A stretch of DNA of 64,000 nucleotides from DASRBO01 sp035653595 (GTDB lineage Bacteria > Actinomycetota > Acidimicrobiia > Acidimicrobiales > JAJPHE01). The position numbers and the translations under genes are program-made. Each line of letters opens with the position of its first letter. Position 1 is the stretch's first letter. A model generated the notes under the pieces. It was not told where the DNA came from. It ran no database searches and was given only the letters and a program-made list of their open reading frames with translations. Positions 34,049 through 42,185 of this stretch are shown here, in pieces. The stretch is from assembly GCA_035653595.1 (NCBI GenBank), contig DASRBO010000041.1:1-64000 (forward strand), written 5' to 3'.

Positions 34049-35677
34049 ATGACATCGCGGGAGGAATGGCGGGCCGCCTACGACGACGCCCCCAAACGGG
34101 ACGCCGACTTCGAGACCATGTCGGGCGTCCCGCTCGAGCCGGTGTACGGGCCCGACGACGGCGAGTTCCCCGGCCAGTGGCCCTACACCCGGGGCCCGTA
34201 CGCCTCGATGTACCGCTCGCGGCTGTGGACCATGCGGCAATTCGCCGGCTTCGGGACCGCCGAGGACACCAACGCCCGCTTCCGCGAGCTGCTGGCCGCC
34301 GGCGGCAACGGGCTGTCCACCGCCTTCGACATGCCCACCCTCATGGGCCGCGACTCAGACCACGCCCTGGCCCGGGGCGAGGTGGGCCGGGCCGGGGTGG
34401 CGGTGGACACCCTGGCGGACATGGAGGTGCTCTTCTCCGGCATCGACCTGGGCCGGGTCTCGACCTCCATGACCATCAACTCGGCCGCCGCCATGGTGCT
34501 GGCCATGTACATCGCCGTGGGGGACAAGTCGGGCGTGGACCGCGGCCGGCTGGGCGGCACCATCCAGAACGACATCCTGAAGGAGTACCAGGCCCAGAAG
34601 GAGTACATCTTCCCGCCCCGGCCGTCGCTGCGCCTGGTCACCGATGTGATGGGGTTCTGCTCGGCCGAGCTGCCGCGGTGGCACCCGGTCTCCATCTCCG
34701 GCTACCACATCCGCGAAGCCGGTTCGACAGCGGCACAGGAGCTGGCCTTCACCCTGGCCAACGGGTTCGCCTACGTCGAGGCGGCCCAGCGGGCCGGCCT
34801 GGCGGTGGACGCCTTCGCCCCCCGGCTCAGCTTCTTCTTCAACGCCCACATCGACTTCTTCGAGGAGATCGCCAAGTACCGGGCCGCCCGGCGCATCTGG
34901 GCCCGATGGATGCGCGACCGCTACGGCGCCCGCGACCCGCGCTCGCAGCAGCTGCGCTTCCACACCCAGACCGCCGGCGTGTCGCTGGCCGCCCAGCAGT
35001 CCGAGCTGAACATCGCCCGGGTGGCCATCGAGGCGCTGGCGGGCGTCCTGGGGGGGACCCAGAGCCTGCACACCGACTCCTTCGACGAGGCCCTGGCCCT
35101 GCCCACCGACAAGGCGGCCCGTCTCTCGCTGCGGACCCAGCAGCTCATCGCCGAGGAGACGGGCGTCCCCCACGTGGCCGACCCCCTCGGTGGCTCGTAC
35201 CTGGTCGAGGAGCTCACCGACGAGATGGAGCGCCGGGCCGAGGCGATATTCGCCCATCTCGAGGACCTCGGCTCCGGCTCCATGCTCGACGGGGTGGTCG
35301 AGGGGATCGAGTCCAACTGGTTCCAGGGCGAGATCGCCGACGCCTCCTACCAGTTCCAGCAGAAGATGAACCAGCGCCGGTGGATCTTCGTGGGCGTCAA
35401 CGGCTACACCGAGGGCGACGATGCCGCCCCGCCGACGCTGTACATCGACCCGGCCGTGGAGCGCCGCCAGCTGGAGCGGCTCGAGCGGGTGAAGACCGGA
35501 CGCGACGCTGCGGTGGTGAAGGGTTGCCTCGACCGCATCTCCGCCCAGGCCGCCGACCCAGGCGTCAACCTGATGCCCGCCCTCATCGAAGCGGCCAAGG
35601 CCTACGTGACGGTGGGCGAGGTCACCGCCGCCCTCGAGTCGGTGTTCGGGACCTGGACCGAGCGCAGCGCGGCCTGA
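34049..35677 (+). CDS. icmA: B12-dependent acyl-CoA mutase large subunit, isobutyryl-CoA mutase type
   Basis: A 542-residue large subunit of the methylmalonyl-CoA mutase superfamily, forming the TIM barrel that binds the acyl-CoA. Aligning conserved motifs by eye, the residue equivalent to methylmalonyl-CoA mutase Tyr89 is Phe65 (RQFAGFG) and that equivalent to Arg207 is Gln183 (KEYQAQKEY). Phe and Gln at these sites are characteristic of isobutyryl-CoA mutase, which interconverts isobutyryl- and n-butyryl-CoA. The B12 domain is a separate gene downstream, as in IcmA/IcmB. No G-protein chaperone gene is adjacent. Confidence 0.85.
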   Translation: MTSREEWRAAYDDAPKRDADFETMSGVPLEPVYGPDDGEFPGQWPYTRGPYASMYRSRLWTMRQFAGFGTAEDTNARFRELLAAGGNGLSTAFDMPTLMGRDSDHALARGEVGRAGVAVDTLADMEVLFSGIDLGRVSTSMTINSAAAMVLAMYIAVGDKSGVDRGRLGGTIQNDILKEYQAQKEYIFPPRPSLRLVTDVMGFCSAELPRWHPVSISGYHIREAGSTAAQELAFTLANGFAYVEAAQRAGLAVDAFAPRLSFFFNAHIDFFEEIAKYRAARRIWARWMRDRYGARDPRSQQLRFHTQTAGVSLAAQQSELNIARVAIEALAGVLGGTQSLHTDSFDEALALPTDKAARLSLRTQQLIAEETGVPHVADPLGGSYLVEELTDEMERRAEAIFAHLEDLGSGSMLDGVVEGIESNWFQGEIADASYQFQQKMNQRRWIFVGVNGYTEGDDAAPPTLYIDPAVERRQLERLERVKTGRDAAVVKGCLDRISAQAADPGVNLMPALIEAAKAYVTVGEVTAALESVFGTWTERSAA

Positions 35678-35678
35678 G

Positions 35679-36074
35679 TTGCTCCGGGTGCTGGTGGCCA
35701 AGGTCGGCCTGGACGGCCACGACCGGGGGGCCAAGGTGGTCGCCCGCATGCTCCGCGACGCCGGCATGGAGGTCATCTACGCTGGCCTGCGCCAGACCCC
35801 GGAGATGATCGCCGCCGCCGCCCTGCAGGAGGACGTCGACGTGGTGGGCCTCTCGATGCACAACGGGGCCCACCTCACCCTGGCCCCGGCGGTGGTGGAG
35901 GCCCTGCGGGCCAAGGGCCTCGACACCCCGGTGGTGGTGGGAGGCATCGTGCCGGCGGTCGACCTCGACCGGATGAGGGAGGCGGGCATCGCCGCCGTGC
36001 TCGGCCCGGGGGCGTCCCCCGAGGAGGTCGTGGCCGCCGTCAGCGACGCCGCCTCTACGCGAGGGCCTTCCTGA
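35679..36074 (+). CDS. icmB: B12-binding small subunit of the acyl-CoA mutase
   Basis: A 131-residue cobalamin-binding domain with the DxHxxG motif (D12-G-H14-DRG17), the GLSMHNGAHLTL switch strand and VVVGGIVP. The His would replace the lower base of adenosylcobalamin. It begins with TTG one base after the large-subunit stop, so the two subunits are translationally linked. Its last 20 bases overlap the 3' end of the opposing pyrF gene. Confidence 0.88.
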   Translation: MLRVLVAKVGLDGHDRGAKVVARMLRDAGMEVIYAGLRQTPEMIAAAALQEDVDVVGLSMHNGAHLTLAPAVVEALRAKGLDTPVVVGGIVPAVDLDRMREAGIAAVLGPGASPEEVVAAVSDAASTRGPS

Positions 36075-36909
36075 CCTCCTCGGCCATCGCCTGAACGGCG
36101 TCGGCCAGGGCGGCGGCGTCGGGTCCGGCCGAAAGCAGCGAGCGTGAAGCCGAGGGCAGGACCCGGTCGGGGCAGGTGGCGAAGCACTCGGCCACGTCCT
36201 GCACCGTGGCCCCCTGGGCGCCGAGGCCGGGGGCCAGGAAGAGCCCGTTCATGGAGACCAGGTCCACCTCGGCCTCGCCGTGGGTGGGGGCGAAGACCGC
36301 CCCCACCGGGCCGATCCCGCCCGGGGCCAGGTCGGCGTTGAGGGCGCCGATGGCCGCCAACATGGCCGCCTCCACCGTCGGCCCGTCGGCCTGGCGGGCG
36401 GTCTGCAGGGCCCGCCCCTCGGGGTTCGACGACCGGGTGACGACGAACAGGGCGGAACCGGATCCGGCCGCCCGCTCCACCAGCGGCCCCATGGCCGCCA
36501 GCCCCAGGTAGGCGGTGACGGTCAGGGCGTCGACGGGCATGGGGGCGCCGGCACCGAGGTAGGCCTCGGCGTAGGCGGCGTTGGTGGAACCGACGTCACC
36601 GCGCTTGGCGTCGAGGAGCACCAGCACCCCGTCGGAGCGCAGGGCGTCAACCAGGCGGGAGAGGGCCCGGATGCCGGGCCAGCCGTGGCGCTCGTAGAAG
36701 GCGGACTGGGGCTTGGCCACCGCCACCCGGCCCCGCGCCGCCTCGAGCACGATGTCCACGAAGCGCTCCAGCCCGTCGGCGTCGTCGCCCAGGCCCCACT
36801 CCACCAGCAGGGCGCCCGACGGGTCGAGGCCGAAGACCAGCGGCCCCAGCTCGGCCCGGCCGGCGGCGAATCGGTCGGCGAACGAGGCGGACTCCGGGGC
36901 TGCGCTCAC
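36055..36909 (-). CDS. pyrF: Orotidine-5'-phosphate decarboxylase, type 2
   Basis: The 284-residue product is of the longer PyrF subfamily: VFGLDPSG near the N-terminus, AVAKPQSAFYERHG, the catalytic LLDAKRGDVGSTNAAYA (Asp/Lys/Asp array), and APGLGAQGATVQD for phosphate binding. It makes UMP from OMP in pyrimidine synthesis. The GTG start before SAAPESAS was chosen; the open frame extends far upstream only as antisense to the next gene. It is not in a pyr operon here. Confidence 0.92.
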   Translation of the reverse strand: MSAAPESASFADRFAAGRAELGPLVFGLDPSGALLVEWGLGDDADGLERFVDIVLEAARGRVAVAKPQSAFYERHGWPGIRALSRLVDALRSDGVLVLLDAKRGDVGSTNAAYAEAYLGAGAPMPVDALTVTAYLGLAAMGPLVERAAGSGSALFVVTRSSNPEGRALQTARQADGPTVEAAMLAAIGALNADLAPGGIGPVGAVFAPTHGEAEVDLVSMNGLFLAPGLGAQGATVQDVAECFATCPDRVLPSASRSLLSAGPDAAALADAVQAMAEEVRKALA

Positions 36910-36969
36910 CGTGCCGACAGTAAGGCAGGGGTGTCGGGGGCGAGGACCGCCCGTCGGTAGCCTGCGCCG

Positions 36970-38664
36970 GTGCCGCCCCCGGACCAACAGCCCCGACCCA
37001 TGAGCCGGCGCCGGTTCCTCACCGGCCTGGGGCTTGCCGGCGCCACCGGGGCCCTCGCCGCCGGCGAGCTCATGGGCGGATCGTCGCCGGCGGCCCCGCC
37101 CCGGCGGCCCCGGCCGGCCAGCCGGCCCCAGCGCCCTTCGACCTCGGCCGCCACCACCGCCGTTCCCGAGGTGGAGCTTCCGACCGCCGGCTGGGTGATG
37201 GCCGAGAACTCCCTGGCCGGCACCACCGAGTGGATCGTCAGCGGCAGCCCGGTGCCGCACGCCATCGAGGGCTACGCCGACAGGGTGTCGGCCGCCAGCG
37301 GCGACGCCGTCACCCTCTACGTCAACGCCAGGGCCCCGACGTTCCGCGTCGAGGCCTACCGCATGGGCTGGTACCAGGGCCTCGGGGGCCGGCTGGTGTG
37401 GAGGTCGGCCGACGTGCCTGCTCGGGTGCAGCCCCCGCCCCGGTTCACCTCCGGCATCAACATGGTCGAGTGCCAGTGGGAGCCGTCCATCACCTTCGAC
37501 GTCGACGACTCCTGGCCGGCCGGCAACTACCTGCTCAAGCTGGTGGGCTCCGACGGCCAGCAGCAGTACGTGCCGCTGACGGTGCGCAACCCGTCCAGCA
37601 GGGCGGCGGTGGCGGTGATGAACTCGGTGACCACCTGGCAGGCCTACAACCTGTGGCACGGCTACAGCCTCTACTTCGGGGTGGCGGGCTCGGGTCAGAG
37701 CTACGCCAACCGCTCCCGGGTCGTGTCCTTCGACCGCCCCTACGCGCTGGCGCACGAGAACTGGGCCAACGGGGCGTCGGACTGGATGGGCAACGAGTTC
37801 CCGTTTCTCATGCTGGTCGAGCGCTACGGGGTCGACCTGGCCTACTGGACCGACCTCGACCTGTCCACCGACGCCTCGGCGCTCGCCAACCACAAGCTGC
37901 TGGTCAGCCTGGGCCATGACGAGTACTGGTCCAAGTCGATGTTCGACGGCGCCCTGGCCGCCCGCGACGCCGGGGTCAACCTGGCCTTCCTCGGGGCCAA
38001 CGCCTGCTTCCGCCACATCAGGCTGGAGGACAGCCCCACCGGACCCAACCGCCACGTGGTCTGTTACAAGTCGGCGGCCGAGGATCCCCTCAACGGCGTC
38101 GACGACAGCGACGTGACGGCCGACTGGCCGTCGGGCCCCCAGCCCCGGCCGGAGTGCATCCTCATCGGCAACATGTACCAGTCCAACCCGGTGGACGCCG
38201 CCCTGGTGGTGGCGGCCCCGTCGGCGTGGGGACTGGAGGGCACGGGCATGGGCGCCGGCGACAGCCTGGCCCACACCGTCGGCAGCGAGTTCGACGCCTA
38301 CGACCCGTCTCTGGCCGGACCGCGCAATGTGGAGATCTGGACCCACTCCCCGCTGGTGTGCCGGGGCAAGCCGGGCCACTCGGACATGACCTACTACAGC
38401 GCCCCCGACGCCGGCGGAGTGTTCGCCACCGGCACCAACTGGTGGGTGAGCAAGCTGGCCGACAACCTCGGAGCCGTGCCCACCGCCCTGGTGGGGCGGG
38501 CCCTGCCCCAGGTCACCACCGCCGTCACCGCCATCACCCTGAACGTGCTCAAGGTGCTGGGCAGCGGCCCAGGCGGCCGGCTACGGCCGTCCACCGCCAA
38601 CTGGCAGCAGTTCTACCCCTCGGGCACCGCCCCGGGGGGCGGCCAGGCCGGGCAGGCGGCGTGA
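36970..38664 (+). CDS. Tat-exported N,N-dimethylformamidase beta-subunit-like protein
   Basis: The 564-residue protein starts with a twin-arginine signal (SRRRFLTG, then a hydrophobic segment to about residue 45). It contains the DMFase large-subunit-like domain: FRVEAYRMGWYQGLGG, TTWQAYNLWHGYSLY, and LLVSLGHDEYWSKSMFDG. The HDE segment and neighbouring tyrosines could form the iron site known in DMFase. Relatives are widespread in actinobacteria without a small subunit, so amide hydrolysis is not assured. It is coupled by GTGA overlap with a Kelch-type lipoprotein gene, suggesting that both act together outside the cell. Confidence 0.82.
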   Translation: MPPPDQQPRPMSRRRFLTGLGLAGATGALAAGELMGGSSPAAPPRRPRPASRPQRPSTSAATTAVPEVELPTAGWVMAENSLAGTTEWIVSGSPVPHAIEGYADRVSAASGDAVTLYVNARAPTFRVEAYRMGWYQGLGGRLVWRSADVPARVQPPPRFTSGINMVECQWEPSITFDVDDSWPAGNYLLKLVGSDGQQQYVPLTVRNPSSRAAVAVMNSVTTWQAYNLWHGYSLYFGVAGSGQSYANRSRVVSFDRPYALAHENWANGASDWMGNEFPFLMLVERYGVDLAYWTDLDLSTDASALANHKLLVSLGHDEYWSKSMFDGALAARDAGVNLAFLGANACFRHIRLEDSPTGPNRHVVCYKSAAEDPLNGVDDSDVTADWPSGPQPRPECILIGNMYQSNPVDAALVVAAPSAWGLEGTGMGAGDSLAHTVGSEFDAYDPSLAGPRNVEIWTHSPLVCRGKPGHSDMTYYSAPDAGGVFATGTNWWVSKLADNLGAVPTALVGRALPQVTTAVTAITLNVLKVLGSGPGGRLRPSTANWQQFYPSGTAPGGGQAGQAA

Positions 38665-39695
38665 CGGGCCTGCGCCTGCCCCGGCGTCGGGGGGCCGCCG
38701 CCATCGTCGCGGCCGGGCTGGCGGCGGCGGCCCTGGCCGGGTGCGGCGGCGGTTCCGGCCCGGGCGGCGGAGGTGGCCACGGCGGTGCTGCGTCCTCCTC
38801 GTCGAGCACCTCCACAACGGAGGCCCCCCTGGCCGTCGCTTCCGCCTCGTGGCACCTCGCCGCTCCGATCTCCAGGGCGGTGGTCGAGGACTACGGCGGC
38901 CAGCTGCTGGTGGTCGGCGGCCTGGCCCAGGGCGACGTGTCCACCGCCGGCATCTGGAGCTTCGACCCCGCCACCGGGGCGGCCCGCCAGCTCGGGTCGC
39001 TGGCCTCGGCCGTGCACGACGCCGCCGGCGCCGTGCTCGGGGGCCGGGTGGTCGTGTTCGGAGGAGGGGCGGCGGCCACCGTCGCCACCGTGCAGGCGTG
39101 GTCGGGATCGGGCCGGGCCAGCGCCGTGGCGGAGCTGCCGCGGCCCCGCTCCGATCTGGGGGCGGCGGAGCTGGGCCAGACCGCCTACGTCGTCGGGGGC
39201 TTCGACGGATCCACGCTCGACCCCGAGGTGCTGTCGACCACCGACGGGACGACCTACAAGGTGGCGGGCACCCTGGCCCAGGCGGTGCGCTACCCGGCGG
39301 TGGCGGCCGGCGCCGGTTACCTGTGGGTGGTGGGCGGCGACCTGAGCCCGAGCGAGTCCAACCCGTCGGCCAGCCAGACCGACGACGTCCAGCGCTTCGA
39401 TCCCTCCACCGGTCGCACCACCGTTGTCGGCCACCTCCCCACGCCCCTCGGACATGCTTCGGCCGGCTTCGTCGGCGGCCGGCTGGTGGTGGCCGGCGGC
39501 CGCACCGGCACCGACCCGGCCACGGCGGTGTACTCCGTGGATCCCCGCACCGGGGCCGTGACTCCGGCGGGGAACCTGCCCAGTCCCCGCTCGGACGCCG
39601 GGGCGGTGGTCATCGGCTCGACTCTGTGGCTGGTCGGTGGCGAGCTGGGCTCGGTGACCCGCCCCCTCGACACCGTGGCCTCCATAAGCGGGTGA
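38661..39695 (+). CDS. Kelch-repeat lipoprotein
   Basis: A 344-residue exported protein: signal ending in LAGC for lipidation, a Gly/Ser/Thr linker, then about six Kelch motifs (GGQLLVVGGLAQGD, GQTAYVVGGFDGST, GYLWVVGGDLS, GGRLVVAGGRTGTD, GSTLWLVGGELG) forming a beta-propeller. It probably binds a protein or glycan at the cell surface. The GTG start overlaps the stop of the DMFase-like gene (GTGA). Confidence 0.82.
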   Translation: MTGLRLPRRRGAAAIVAAGLAAAALAGCGGGSGPGGGGGHGGAASSSSSTSTTEAPLAVASASWHLAAPISRAVVEDYGGQLLVVGGLAQGDVSTAGIWSFDPATGAARQLGSLASAVHDAAGAVLGGRVVVFGGGAAATVATVQAWSGSGRASAVAELPRPRSDLGAAELGQTAYVVGGFDGSTLDPEVLSTTDGTTYKVAGTLAQAVRYPAVAAGAGYLWVVGGDLSPSESNPSASQTDDVQRFDPSTGRTTVVGHLPTPLGHASAGFVGGRLVVAGGRTGTDPATAVYSVDPRTGAVTPAGNLPSPRSDAGAVVIGSTLWLVGGELGSVTRPLDTVASISG

Positions 39696-39712
39696 GCCTC
39701 GGGGGCTGACCC

Positions 39713-40696
39713 TCAGGCCAGCTCGACCGGCACCACCGTGAGGCTGACAGGCGCCTCGCCCCGCAGCAGGACCACCTCCAGGGGCCGACCGACCCGGTCC
39801 TCGGTCATGAGGCGCTGCAGCTCGCCCACCCCGGAGACGGCCACCCCGGCCACCCGGGCGACGATGTCGCCCGGGCGCACACCCGCCCGGCCGGCGGGGG
39901 ACCCGGCCACCACCGAGGTCACCTGCACCCCGGTCGTCTGGCCCGCCGCCCGGCCCTGGACGGGGGAGAGCGCGCGGGAGCCCCCGGCCAGGCCCAGGTA
40001 GGCCCGGCGCACCCGGCCGGCCGTCATCAGGTCGGCCACCACCCGCCTGGTGGTCGCGTTGATCGGCACCGCCAGCCCCAGGCCCTGGCCGATCATGGGC
40101 CCGACGACGGCGGTGTTGATGCCGACCACCCTGGCCTCGGCAGTGGCCAGGGCACCACCGGAGTTGCCCGGGTGCAGGGAGGCGTCGGTCTGGATGACGT
40201 TCTCGATGATCCGGCTGGCCGAGCCGGCCCGGGTGGCCATGGACCGTCCCAGGCCGCTCACCACCCCGGCGCTGACCGAGCCGGCGAAGCCCAGAGGGTT
40301 GCCGACCGCCACCACCAGCTGGCCGACCTCGAGGTGGTCGGCCTCGCCCAGGACGGCCGGCACCAGCGGGTCGCCGTCGGCCGCTGGGGCCACCCGGACC
40401 ACGGCGAGGTCGGAGAGGGCGTCGGCCCCGGTCACCTCGAAGTCCATCTCCCGCCCGTCGGCCAGGGTGGCGGTGCCGCCCGAGGCCCCGTTGACGACGT
40501 GGGCCGAGGTCAGGAGGAAGCCGTCGGGGGCGATCACCACCGCCGAGCCCCCGCCCGGGCGCTGGCCCCTGGTGCGCAGGCTGACCACCGACGGGGCCAG
40601 GGTCCTGGCCACCGAGGTCACCACCCGCGAGTAGGCGTCGAGGGCCTCCTCGCCGGCCCGGTCCGGCCCGGGGCGGTCCTGCATCGTGGCGGTCAT
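39713..40696 (-). CDS. HtrA-like S1C serine protease with PDZ domain (second of a pair)
   Basis: A 327-residue trypsin-like protease with the triad His (LLTSAHVVNG), Asp (LSDLAVVRV) and Ser (HPGNSGGAL), followed by a PDZ domain (SPAGRAGVRPGDIVARVAG). Unlike most actinobacterial HtrA proteins it has no transmembrane anchor or signal peptide, so it would be cytoplasmic. Its ATG overlaps the stop of a second protease gene (ATGA), making a two-protease operon. Confidence 0.88.
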   Translation of the reverse strand: MTATMQDRPGPDRAGEEALDAYSRVVTSVARTLAPSVVSLRTRGQRPGGGSAVVIAPDGFLLTSAHVVNGASGGTATLADGREMDFEVTGADALSDLAVVRVAPAADGDPLVPAVLGEADHLEVGQLVVAVGNPLGFAGSVSAGVVSGLGRSMATRAGSASRIIENVIQTDASLHPGNSGGALATAEARVVGINTAVVGPMIGQGLGLAVPINATTRRVVADLMTAGRVRRAYLGLAGGSRALSPVQGRAAGQTTGVQVTSVVAGSPAGRAGVRPGDIVARVAGVAVSGVGELQRLMTEDRVGRPLEVVLLRGEAPVSLTVVPVELA

Positions 40697-41604
40697 CACG
40701 CCGAGCCCTCGGTGACCGGGCCGGACAGGCCGACCTCCAGGTCGAGCTCGTCGGTTCCTCTCACCACCTTGAGCCGCACGGTCTCGCCGGCCCGCTCGAG
40801 GGCGGCGAAGAGGCCGTCCACGTCCGTCACCGCCGTGCCGTCGACCTCGGTGATCAGGTCGCCCCTGGTGATGCCGGCCCGGTGGGCGGGGCTGTCCTCC
40901 TCCACCCCCCGCACCAGGAGGCCGTCGCGCTGGGGCAGGCCCACGGCCGCCCGGAGCCGTCGGGCCGCCGCCGGCGGGGCCACGGCGACGCCCAGGCGGA
41001 CCCGGCGGGGCGACTCGCCCCGGGCTAGCCGCTCCACCCTCTCGCGCAGGCCGGCGGCGGCTGACACGGCCAGGTAGAAGCCGTCTCCCAGCCGGTGGGT
41101 GGAGATCCCGACCAGCCGTCCGGCGGCGTCGAGCACCGGGCCGCCGGAGGAGCCCCGGGCGAGGGGGGCGGTGTGCTCGAGGGCGTCGCTGACCAGGCGG
41201 CCGGCCGGTCCCCGGAAGGAGCGGCCGGTGGCCGACACCGTCCCGAAGGTGACCCGGACCCCGCCCCCCGCCGGGGCGGCCAGGGCGAAGACCGGGGTGC
41301 CGGGCCGGACGGGGGAGTCGTCCGGGCGCCAGGGGACCGGCGGGACGGTGGCGGTGTCCACCCTCAGCACGGCGAGGTCGCCGTCCACGTCCACCCCGGC
41401 CAGGGTGGCGGTGGCCGAGCGGCCGTCGGCGAAGGTCACCGTGGTCTCCTCCCCCCGCAGGTTGTGGGCGTTGGTCAGCACGGTTCCGGCCCCGACCACC
41501 ACCCCGTTGCCCCGGCCCCAGCCTCCGCCCACCCTCACCACCGCAGGAGCGGCCGCCTCCACGACAGCGGCCGCCGCTCCCTCCAGTTCCTCCATCAGCG
41601 CCAT
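40696..41604 (-). CDS. HtrA-like S1C serine protease with PDZ domain (first of a pair)
   Basis: The 302-residue product has His (LTNAHNLRG), Asp (DGDLAVLRV) and Ser (RGSSGGPVLD) of the trypsin-like triad and a C-terminal PDZ domain (SPAHRAGITRGDLITEVDG). There is no export signal. A GGAGGTGG ribosome-binding site precedes the ATG. The pair is divergent from an HxlR-type regulator with a palindrome between them, which suggests regulated expression, perhaps in protein quality control (inference). Confidence 0.87.
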   Translation of the reverse strand: MALMEELEGAAAAVVEAAAPAVVRVGGGWGRGNGVVVGAGTVLTNAHNLRGEETTVTFADGRSATATLAGVDVDGDLAVLRVDTATVPPVPWRPDDSPVRPGTPVFALAAPAGGGVRVTFGTVSATGRSFRGPAGRLVSDALEHTAPLARGSSGGPVLDAAGRLVGISTHRLGDGFYLAVSAAAGLRERVERLARGESPRRVRLGVAVAPPAAARRLRAAVGLPQRDGLLVRGVEEDSPAHRAGITRGDLITEVDGTAVTDVDGLFAALERAGETVRLKVVRGTDELDLEVGLSGPVTEGSA

Positions 41605-41638
41605 GCTCCACCTCCGAACGGTTGTCCCGTCATAGTAG

Positions 41639-41653
41639 CTTGCAAATCGCAAG
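41639..41653. promoter_or_regulatory. Palindromic operator between protease operon and hxlR gene
   Basis: CTTGC-AAATC-GCAAG is a perfect inverted repeat, followed by two CAAGTG direct repeats seven bases apart. It lies in the 99-base gap between divergent starts and is a plausible HxlR binding site. The surrounding bases are clearly AT-richer than the flanking genes. Confidence 0.5.
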
Positions 41654-41703
41654 TGACAAGTGGATACGAGGCCGGTGGGCCCGGCCGGCATCGGGACGGC
41701 AAG

Positions 41704-42150
41704 ATGGGCTCCGTGACCGACCAGCCCCCGGCCCCCGGCCCCCTGGAGGAGGCCCTGGCCCGGGTAGGGGACCGCTGGAGCCTGCTGGTGGTCGACGCCC
41801 TGCTGGAAGGGCCCCGGCGGTTCAACGAGCTCTCCCAGGACCTGCCCGGCATCGCGTCCAACGTCCTGTCCCAGCGCCTGCGCCACCTCGAGGCCGAGCG
41901 CATCGTGGTCGCCCGCCCCTACAGCGGCCGCCCGGTCCGCTTCGCCTACGAGCTCAGCGCCGAAGGTCGCCAGCTGGCCGGCGCCCTGCGGCTCCTGACC
42001 CAGTGGGGCCTCGACCACGGCGCCGGCGCCCACGAGCCGGCCGCTCCCGAGCACGAGGCGTGCGGATCGGTACTGGAGGTGCGCTGGTACTGCCCGACCT
42101 GCGACCGGGCGGTGGAGGAGGACGAGCCCGCCACCCTGCGCTTCCTGTAG
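41704..42150 (+). CDS. HxlR-family winged-helix regulator
   Basis: A 148-residue protein with the HxlR pattern: VGDRWSLLVVDALLEGPRRFNEL, PGIASNVLSQRLRHLE as recognition region, and a wing. The C-terminus has an added CPTCDRAVEEDEP segment; together with Cys residues upstream (HEACGS) this could form a small metal or redox site, not part of the minimal HxlR domain. It probably controls the divergent protease operon and possibly itself. A second in-frame GTG three codons later is an alternative start. Confidence 0.88.
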   Translation: MGSVTDQPPAPGPLEEALARVGDRWSLLVVDALLEGPRRFNELSQDLPGIASNVLSQRLRHLEAERIVVARPYSGRPVRFAYELSAEGRQLAGALRLLTQWGLDHGAGAHEPAAPEHEACGSVLEVRWYCPTCDRAVEEDEPATLRFL

Positions 42151-42185
42151 CTGTCGCCGGGCCGCTGTCAGTTACCTTGCCGGTG

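Noticed and set aside
36910..38379. Long N-terminal extension of the pyrF frame
   Set aside because: The extra residues are antisense to the DMFase-like gene; PyrF similarity begins only after the GTG at 36909.
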